From NCBI GenBank assembly GCA_020726505.1, contig JAHLEZ010000003.1, positions 1,054,001 through 1,118,000 on the forward strand: DNA of 64,000 bases, given 5' to 3'. The notes under the pieces were generated by a model. The model worked only from the letters and a program-made list of their open reading frames with translations. It searched no databases and was not told the origin of the DNA. The stretch is from Leptodontidium sp. MPI-SDFR-AT-0119 (Eukaryota; Ascomycota; Leotiomycetes; Helotiales; Leptodontidiaceae). Shown piece by piece: positions 56,807-64,000 of the stretch (the stretch's first letter is position 1; each line of letters starts with the position of its first letter). The translations under genes and the position numbers were made by a program.

Positions 56807-59784
56807 ATGGACAGATTCAAGAAATTGGACGCCCTGAGCAACATCAGTAGTCAACCTGGTGACATTCAGAGCAGCCTCGAATCCACGATGCCTTCACCAG
56901 AGTACAACCCGTCGCGTGTCCAGCCACAACAGAATGACCACAACCCTATCGATTCGGGGTCGGATTCGGATGAGTATATCACTAGCGGAGGAGCCACCAG
57001 GAAGAACGATGATCTTGTTTTCACGACTCTTGGTACGTATTACTCAGGTTGACTCCAATGTTCTGTAATGTCTATGGGACATTTGAAATTGGAGATTGAT
57101 AAGGGACGTTGACATTATCTGTTGCAGGCGATGGAGTAGATAAACCACCCCAAGAATTCGTTACATATCAACTCAAGCAGGGACAGTTGACCCATGAAGG
57201 TGAAAGTTTCATCCCCTGGGCGGCTGTGAAAAAGTATCCGTACACCTATGTCGGTGTTAACAATCGTCAACGTGTTGCAGAGGGCTTCTTTGATCGAGGA
57301 AAGATCTCGAACGAGCCTTGGGATTTGTGAGTGTTGTTTCCTTCTCTCTCATTTCCCTCACTTTCAATGTCATCAAATAGACTGAGGACTTTTGATCCAA
57401 AATGAAGCTGAGATTGTCCGACCTTCATCTGTGCCTATTATTCACTTCCCTGCCGTCCTCTCTTTCCAGATTCCCTCTCTGCGCATGCCACACAAAGTCT
57501 CTGCACATGTATCTCTTCTCTCAAGCACTTCAATGGTCCTTATTTACTCTTATCACTTCTATCCTTCATTTTTAACCCATTAAAACATTCTCATATTGAT
57601 GTCCTACAGCTTCTACATTTATCGTGGCCCCTCCGACCTGAATCTCCAACCTATCCTACTAGTACCCACCCGACAAGTCGAGTCATTCCTGAAGAGAATC
57701 AACCAGAAGCTCCATACAAGTCTTACCCTTCCTACTGGGGGAGCAAACGGTTCTTTCCAGGTCACCTTTAACAACGACGGCACTCCCCAGCCACGATATC
57801 TAGGACGCTCTGTCAATAACGAAATGGCTGAGAGTCTGAGAAACAATGTCCCACCTCACTACTTCAAATTGAATGGTGAACCCGGTGCTGTTGGCACGCC
57901 ATCTGATAGGTCTCTTGCTGCCTTCCGGGCGAAGATTGCTCTGATGACTCAAGCTCAGAAGGGAAAGAAGACTGCCAGTAAGGAGAAGCAGAAGAAGGAG
58001 CGAATTGAGAAACAGCAGGCGTGGTCACACTCAATCAAGAGAGTGCAGAGATATCTAGGACTTCGAGAATCCACTTCAGGTAAGCAGGAGCTAGTTCAAT
58101 GTCCTGAGTTGACCTCATGACATTCATTTGAGAGTTTCGGCTTCCAACTTGCCTTCCATGCCTTGAAAGAAACCAAAGAATAATAACTGAATCAACTTCC
58201 ATAGGTCGTGTTGCTGCCATTAAAGCCAGACTTGGTGAAACTAATCAGGGATGGGGCAGATATGAGGATGCTGTCCAGGAAGCCCTCGCTAAACTTCCCC
58301 CGTCAGCCGTGTTCAAAGCCGATCAAGCTGCTCCATATCTGCACGAGGGATCCGTGGTTTTCGTCTGCATCGATGTCGAAGCTTACGAGCGCAACACTCG
58401 AATTGTCACCGAGATTGGCATTGCCACCTTGGACACCAATGACCTGAAGTCTCTGGCTCCTGGTGAGGGCGGAGCCGAATGGATGAAGAAGATCCGTGCT
58501 CGGCACTTCAGAATCAACGAGCATAAACACTACAACAATACCGACTTCGTGGCCGGCTGTGCTGATAGATTTGAGTTTGGGTAAGCTTCCATTCACAAGC
58601 ACCACTTGATTTAGGACATTGAAAAGCTAATATGACATAGTGATAGCGAGTTCATCAATCTCAGAGATGCTCCGCACATCATTTCGACCTGCTTCAAGCC
58701 ACCATTCTCGGGACCCGGTCAAGTCGCTGCTGATGGCGACGGGCAGCCCAAGCGGAATATCATTCTGGTTGGCCATGATGTTGGTGCCGATATCAACTTC
58801 TTGCAATCCATCGGCTATGATGTCCTTAATTTGTCTAATTTGCTAGAACAGGCAGACACTGCCATCATGTGGAGATACTTGAAGCGAGAGGCAAATCCAC
58901 GAAACTTGGGTAGCATTCTCGCAGACCTGGGTATCATCGGCTGGAACCTACATAATGCAGGCAATGACGCTGTCTATACTCTACAAGCCATGATCGGAAT
59001 TGCTATCAAGCATATCGAAGAGAAGCAGAAGAAGCGAGAGATCAAAGATCTGGAGAAGAAGATCCGTATTTCTGAGTGAGAAACATCTACCCCCTTGTGA
59101 AAATATGTATTGACATAGTCAGATCTGTCAAAGAGGCTGTCGAGATTGCAGTTGAGAGAGAAGAAGGCTGGAGCTCTGGAGGGGAAAACAGTGATGGAGG
59201 TGCTCCGGTTCCTATAATTCAGCAACCTTCTCCTCAAATCAAGAAAGCCATGAAATCTCAGACTTGGCAACGAAATAATCCTCCTGTGGCGTCTTCATCA
59301 AGAGAATCTCATGGTCCATGGAAGAAGGAAACTTCCTCTCAATCCAACGCTGGGTGGGGAGCTAGCAATAGTCAATGGGGATCAAGCAATACCGGTTGGG
59401 GAGGACCCCCGTCCCAGCTCAATGCCGCTACTGAGGCTTTCTCGTCCATGTTGAGCAGGTCAGTTTGAGTTCCCTCGCTGGATATCCTTTCGTGTCACAA
59501 GTTCCTCACACGATATTGAATTTCCGAATAGACACTAACAGCAAACTAGCAATCACAACCGCAGAGAGAGATCAGGCCAGTGGCGATCAGTGTCCGCATC
59601 AGGACCCGTTGGTGCCCCAGCATCAGTCAATACCTCAGCGAAAACCACAAAACTCGAAAGTCTGCTGCAGAAGACTAGTATATCCAAGGAATCTAGTGGA
59701 CCAGTTACCACTACTGATGGAGCCTATGATACGAGTCACTGGTCCACCCCGAGACTACCTTCTCATGAAGCCACAGCTGAGTAG
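56807..59784 (+). CDS. Gfd2/YDR514C-like protein with a DEDDh exonuclease-type fold
   Basis: About seven exons; the exon joins I checked keep the frame. The protein starts MDRFKKLDALSN and has a Ser/Asp-rich N-terminus. A helical-basic region follows, including PWAAVKKYPYTYVGVNN and a Lys-rich stretch. The C-terminal domain resembles RNase H-like DEDDh nucleases: exo I region VCIDVEAYERN followed by VTEIGIATLD, exo II VGHDVGADINFL, exo III HNAGNDAVYTLQAM. The acidic residues of all three blocks are kept. The tail after residue 600 is Ser/Gly/Trp-rich (SNAGWGASNSQWG). Fungal relatives are annotated as good for full DBP5 activity protein 2. Link to mRNA export via Dbp5 is known from yeast Gfd2 only, and exonuclease activity here is inference. 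Confidence 0.75.
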
Positions 59785-60250
59785 ATAGTCGTTGACGATT
59801 TGGCCAAGAAGTGTTGCTCGAGAACTGCTTCTCAGAACCAGGCCTGCAAATCATGACAAACGGTGTTGCAATGCCTCAAAATACCCCTTTGGCACTTTCG
59901 ACATCTATTAGTGGAGGGAGTCTGAGGCGTTAAGATAAAGGGTGAGCATGATATCGATGAGCGAAGTGTTGAAGCTTTGTTTCACGCATTGGACTTACCT
60001 AGATTTCAGGAGGCCACACACCTTCCATTCAGTAGAAAAGCTTTGATTTCACAGCCAAAAGGAGGCCCAAAACCAAGTGACCACACTGATTGACCAAAAT
60101 TCGATTCTTTTGGAGAAGAGATCTGCCCTTCGTGGCATTCATTAAACCCCCCAAATCCAATGTCGCTAAACGCCAACGCTGATGCTTCAAACCCCGATAT
60201 CGTACATTATTACAATGATATACATCTCCCCAATCCTCAGGGCTAGCATT
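59785..60250. other. Convergent intergenic region
   Basis: 3' regions of the Gfd2-like gene and PAM18. No other feature is seen. Confidence 0.5.
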
Positions 60251-60692
60251 TTACCCGTTCTTCTCCAAGAACTCCTTTGCTTCGTTGACTTTCGTGGCTA
60301 GGTATGGACTTCCGCCTCGATCGGGATGGTTCAACATCATAAGCGTTCGATGGTTCTTCCGTATCCGTTCTTTGGTGAGTTGGCGTTCGCTGCAAGTACT
60401 CGTCAGATTCCTGTACTTCTCTGCTTTCAAGGGTTCGAGGTGGCGTACCTGAGTTGGAGGATCAGAGACGCCTCTCTCTTGTTCATCTTAGGCTCGAATC
60501 CACCCTTATAGAACGCCTTCCCTAACGCTCCGACAGCCTCTCCTCGCGATCGCCGTAATGCCACAAGTCCGGCTCTGCCCTGCGAATTGTCAGCGATGCC
60601 CATTCATCCATAAGCTTGGCTTCCCAAATCCAATTCCATACCAGAAACGCAGCCACCGCAACACCAGCGCCCATCGCCAGAATAGAAGCCAT
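60251..60692 (-). CDS. PAM18: TIM14/PAM18, J-protein of the mitochondrial import motor
   Basis: Three exons (60692-60642, 60579-60449, 60389-60251) join in frame to 106 residues. The N-terminus is a single membrane anchor ([20 protein letters not shown]). [19 protein letters not shown] precedes the J domain, which contains the essential HPD in [18 protein letters not shown]. This is the standard TIM14 sequence; the protein stimulates mitochondrial Hsp70 at the TIM23 channel. Because the exons are short, ORF calling misses the gene, and the false frames on the plus strand in this area are shadows. The gene is divergent from RLP24 with 320 bp between the start codons. Confidence 0.95.
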
Positions 60693-61012
60693 TGTTCCCT
60701 CTCAAAGAAGATATGCAAAATCCCACAATACGTCCCTTTCGTTTTGTATGTCTGACTAGGCTTTGAATGGTTGATTTCGACAAGCTGTGAACCTTTCTCT
60801 TGACTTTCTCCAGGTATCGGCGGCTGGTGTCTTTGGGTTAGAAGCCGACGACAATTTTGATGGCGCTTGGACCAACACCTTAACGCCTTCGGGGCTAGCG
60901 CAATCTTTTATCGTGCTAAGCGATTGTGAAATTTCTTGAAGATCCTCTAGATTATATTTTGTAGAGGAACTACCTGTAACAAGTTTGATTTGAGGATAAC
61001 AACGTCGCCACA
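60693..61012. other. Divergent promoter region, PAM18 / RLP24
   Basis: 320 bp with no gene. It contains both leaders. Confidence 0.5.
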
Positions 61013-61807
61013 ATGAGGATCGAGACTTGTTATTTCTGCTCGCAGCCGTGCTACCCTTCGGTACGTATTCGAGTTCCCGGGTTTTTCAACGAGGCACTTT
61101 GGATGGGTTGCGACAGAGTGTGGGTGGGCAGTTCGATTGAATTGGCTCTGGATGTCGTGGAGCTCGAAGCAACCCATGGAGAGAGTTTTTGAGAAGTGCA
61201 GTGCTAATTGTTTATATAGAAGGGTATCACATTCGTCCGCAACGATGCTAGACTATTCAGATTCTGCCGGTCGAAATGCCACAAGAACGTACGAAGTCCC
61301 GTCCATCTTCCACACCTACATATACGCCCACAATGCTTAAGCTAACATGTATGCCCACAGTTCAAGATGAAGCGTAACCCCCGCAAACTGAAGTGGACGA
61401 AAGCCTTCCGCAAGTCCGCCGGCAAAGAAATGGTCGTCGACAGCACACTCACCTTCGCCGCACGCCGCAACGTCCCCGTCCGCTACAACCGCGACCTGGT
61501 GGCCAAGACGCTCAACGCCATGGAGAGAGTATCCGAGATCCGCCAGCGCCGCGAGAGAGTCTTCTACAAGAAGCGCATGGCTGGCAACAAGGAGCGCGAG
61601 AAGGAGGCGAACCGCAAGCTGGTGGCCGAGAACGAGCACCTGCTGCCGAAGATGCGCGCGAGCGAGAGAGCGAAGGCTGCTGAATTGGGTGAGGAGGTCG
61701 AGGAGGCGCCGTTGGAGAGAGAGAAGAGTAAGGTGTTTGGCAAGATGAAGGAGAGGAGGAAGGTTCTCGTACAGGATGCAGATGAGGATGGTATGGATAT
61801 GGATTAA
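61013..61807 (+). CDS. RLP24: Ribosome biogenesis protein Rlp24
   Basis: Exons 61013-61060, 61220-61288 and 61361-61807 join in frame to 187 residues. The L24e-type zinc ribbon has the pairs CYFC and FCRSKCHKN, separated by [14 protein letters not shown]. Then [20 protein letters not shown], a basic helical region, and an acidic end ([10 protein letters not shown]). The C-terminal extension beyond ribosomal protein L24 identifies it as Rlp24. This factor sits on pre-60S particles until the AAA-ATPase Drg1 replaces it with eL24 in the cytoplasm. The third exon has higher GC and strong codon bias, as expected for a highly expressed gene. Confidence 0.95.
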
Positions 61808-62216
61808 GAGGGGAGGGATGTTCTGTGTGTATTTCTGGCTGAATGTGGGGTCTGGCGTTCTTGGGCTTTTTCAAAAAGGCGTTGGGCCGGACTGCATGGA
61901 TGCGTACATATGAAGACGGAAGATTTCATCGATTCCACTGTCAGCGGACCGGGATTCTCAGTTGGTGGATGATCTGGATTTCGAAGTTTCAAGGCTCGTT
62001 GAATTCGAAGATTACGACAAAACCGAATAGACTTCGACTCTCCTTCATTGGCTTCATTCGCATCGAGACCTTGAATAGGAGAGTTCTGAAGCTAGTAAGT
62101 TGCCTAAATATACTACTTTTCCCGCCCTTGATATGTGCCTGAAATCTCAAGCCATTCTTTTCTGAAGCCCTTCAAGAAAGCCACACTTCAGTGCCTCAAT
62201 CATCGTTGCACCTTTC
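61808..62216. other. Convergent intergenic region
   Basis: 3' regions of RLP24 and of the SnoaL-like gene; nothing else is seen. Confidence 0.5.
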
Positions 62217-63172
62217 CTACTTTGCATTCTGCATAGCAGCAGTATCCTACACCAGTCACATCAGCCTCAAGGTTCCTGAGCACCATCTCGCTCTCTCAAC
62301 TCTCAACTCTCAAGCAGAGTCTCAAATCAAAACTCACCAAATACACCTGATAAAAGCCCATCTTCCAATTCCCATCAACCTTCGCCATCTTAGCTCTACC
62401 AGCCCACTCGACCTATTTTCAATCAGCTCCATCTTCTTCCCTCAACCCATTTCAACCCCCCCCCCCCCCCCCCTTTCTTAGGAGACCCAGAATAGGAAAT
62501 AAACACGACACAGCACAGCACAACTCACCTCAGTCTTCCTCCCATCCTTTAACTCATACTTCACCGTCCCATACAGCATAAGTTCATCCGCACCCGATCC
62601 AAACGGGAAGATCTTAACCGGCGTATGTAGACGTGAAGCTACTGTTACCCACATGCCTTTGCGGATGGCTAGGATTTCTATTCCATACATGATATGGTAT
62701 CAGCCTCACTATTCTCACTCTCATAAAACGTGCTTTATCCTCTCTCACCCCTCCTCACTTCGAAACTCAAGACTGATTTTCGAAAAGTCCAAATTCGAAG
62801 ACTGGGATGAAAGACAGAGGTCAATGCTACATAGCCAACAGTATGACCAGACTTAAACACCACCGCCCGGCCACTTGGGGTCTCATCTCATCCCATCTCA
62901 TACCATACCATACCATCGTTTCCACACCAAACCTAAACCTAAAGTCCTCCATACACAGCAAAAAGAGAAGAAAGAAAAGGTGCAAACTCACCATCCCGCC
63001 CCCTCGCCCTCTTACTAGCCATAACGAAATCCGCATCCGCCGTGAACGAGTCCGCATAAACATCATGCGCATCCGGCGTATCGCTCGTCTTGTAGAACTG
63101 CTCGAAGAAGGCGCGGATACCTTCGTCGAGCTGGATTCCAGGTGGGATGGCGGATTTGTAGGAGTGTGCCAT
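62217..63172 (-). CDS. SnoaL-like (NTF2-fold) protein
   Basis: Four exons (63172-62992, 62677-62529, 62412-62338, 62246-62217) join in frame to 144 residues. The sequence starts MAHSYKSAIPPGIQLDEGIR with AFFEQFYKTSDTPDAHDVYA, then FTADADFVMASKRARG, GMWVTVASRLHTPVKIFPFG, LMLYGTVKYELKDGR and a last strand VEWAGRAKMAKVDGNWKM followed by GFYQVYL. This is the helix-then-curved-sheet pattern of NTF2-like SnoaL proteins, which in fungi are mostly uncharacterised. The last exon encodes only nine residues. Intron 2 contains an 18-nt C run. The 314-nt first intron is long for this organism. Confidence 0.8.
62456..62473. repeat. 18-nt C homopolymer inside an intron
   Basis: An uninterrupted run of C on the plus strand (G on the transcribed sense of the SnoaL-like gene), lying in its second intron between the donor at 62528 and the acceptor at 62413. 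Confidence 0.85.
62881..62918. repeat. Short ATCTC / CCATA-type tandem tracts
   Basis: Two adjoining pentamer-like tracts (TCTCA and then ATACC units), inside intron 1 of the SnoaL-like gene. Confidence 0.6.
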
Positions 63173-63623
63173 TTTTGGGGTTTCTGTTTTCTTGTCTTTT
63201 CCCCCTTGAATTGACTTGTCTTGAGGAGATGGATCGGGTGGCTAGGGTGATGAGATGGGTAGTGACAACTGTTAGATTTGTGACTACAAAAGATGATAGA
63301 TGTATGATGATGCTGGTGACTTAGTAGCTCGTAGGGTGGATGGATGGAGGGGCATTGGCGGGGTTGGTTCCGGGTCCTTATCCGATGCCTTGACCGAAGT
63401 GCCTCTATTCAGGTCAATCACATTGATCCAGGTGTTTACATTGCCTCGAAGGTTTGCATAATCATTATTCTTGTATTCAGAGCCATTAATACAACGCTAA
63501 AGATGCCATTGGGGTATCGATGTCCATCGCTAATGCTTGTGTGCAATCTCAGTACATGAGGCCCAGCCCTCGCTCGTCGTCCATACATAAGCACAGCCAG
63601 TGCAGACTTCAGATTCCCAAATC
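63173..63623. other. Intergenic region
   Basis: Promoter side of the SnoaL-like gene and the 3' end of the MJ1316-domain gene. No other feature is seen. Confidence 0.5.
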
Positions 63624-64000
63624 TCAGAGCTCCTTGGAGTTGCCCGAGTTGAAAATTTTGTCAATCCTTTTCCCCTTGTCCCACATGATCTCAGGAGACC
63701 CTCCATTTTGAGGGCACTTCTTGAAGTATTCAATTCGATGCTCCGGAATGAAATCGTCATGTTGTGTGTCCAATTCCCAATTTGCCGCGGGCTTCTCTTT
63801 TATTCTTCCTTCAACGCGATCTTCATAGCCAATTCTAAAATCGTCGATGTCGAATGTATCGGGGTCATATTTGAGACGACTGAGGACATCGGAGGCTGTT
63901 CTGAGGCTGGTTGACGGCCCATTGCTGGAATGTTCTACCTTCTGCTTCTTCTTCTTGGGGCTTTTGTTTGCGTCAGAATCATTCACGGGCACTTCATTTC
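63624..64000 (-). CDS. MJ1316 (DUF504) domain protein, 5' end outside the window
   Basis: The frame is open to the edge of the window; the residue at 63992 is a GTG and not a real start, so at least part of the N-terminus is missing. After a Lys-rich segment (KSPKKKKQKVEHSS) comes the MJ1316 RNA cyclic-group end recognition domain: ASDVLSRLKYDPDTFDIDDF, RIGYEDRVEG, FIPEHRIEYFKK, IMWDKGKRIDKIF. The stop is at 63624. In other fungi this domain often closes a multidomain RNA-processing protein with ligase/phosphodiesterase-like and polymerase-like parts; that the same holds here is an inference. The domain is predicted to bind RNA 2',3'-cyclic phosphate ends. Confidence 0.85.
   Translation of the reverse strand, partial: NEVPVNDSDANKSPKKKKQKVEHSSNGPSTSLRTASDVLSRLKYDPDTFDIDDFRIGYEDRVEGRIKEKPAANWELDTQHDDFIPEHRIEYFKKCPQNGGSPEIMWDKGKRIDKIFNSGNSKEL

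Noticed and set aside
1..64000. tRNA or rRNA genes
   Set aside because: I saw no convincing T-loop and acceptor-stem combination or ribosomal RNA sequence by eye. A covariance-model scan such as tRNAscan-SE would be decisive.

Overview
The window is nuclear DNA of a filamentous ascomycete (Pezizomycotina). A helotialean or other leotiomycete host is my guess from gene content, not something the sequence proves. The evidence for a fungus is short introns (about 45-120 nt, GTRAGT donors, YAG acceptors) that restore the reading frame, compact genes, single housekeeping copies of CWC22, DPM2, STB3, TOP3, KU80, PAM18 and RLP24, and fungus-specific families (2EXR, DUF4246, CE3-type esterase with FG-GAP repeats, DUF1295).

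Layout. 0-10 kb: a Ser/Arg-rich coiled-coil protein, a seven-exon cytochrome P450 and a stand-alone PaaK-like adenylate-forming enzyme. The last two flank a gene-poor island (4.8-7.9 kb) with two neighbouring foldback hairpins and one copy of a dispersed repeat. 10-37.5 kb: mostly conserved genes. These are a SET/MYND protein, a 2EXR gene, a coiled-coil regulator-like gene, CWC22 divergent from DPM2, a large WD40-like protein, STB3, and topoisomerase III divergent from a DUF1295 membrane protein. 37.5-45 kb: an accessory, decaying block with two more repeat copies (one with perfect 16-bp inverted ends), an intact and a truncated 2EXR gene, a broken SAP-like gene and a DUF4246 gene with three frame breaks. 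45.7-50.3 kb: a secreted CE3-like esterase fused to FG-GAP repeats and cut by about 20 introns, some exons only 13-35 nt. 50.8-64 kb: a fourth 2EXR gene, then dense conserved genes: TMEM205-like, KU80, a Gfd2-like DEDDh-fold protein, PAM18 divergent from RLP24, a SnoaL-like protein and the 3' end of an MJ1316-domain gene.

How the genes relate. There are no operons. Several pairs share divergent promoters (CWC22/DPM2, TOP3/DUF1295, TMEM205-like/KU80, PAM18/RLP24). The P450 and the PaaK-like enzyme could be what remains of a small metabolic cluster. The rest are independent housekeeping functions (splicing, GPI/N-glycan precursor synthesis, DNA repair and topology, mitochondrial import, 60S assembly) interrupted by an accessory block. 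Several genes (DPM2, PAM18, the esterase, the SnoaL-like gene) have such short exons that simple ORF calling misses them; I rebuilt them from splice sites. I saw no rRNA, tRNA, CRISPR or intact transposase gene.
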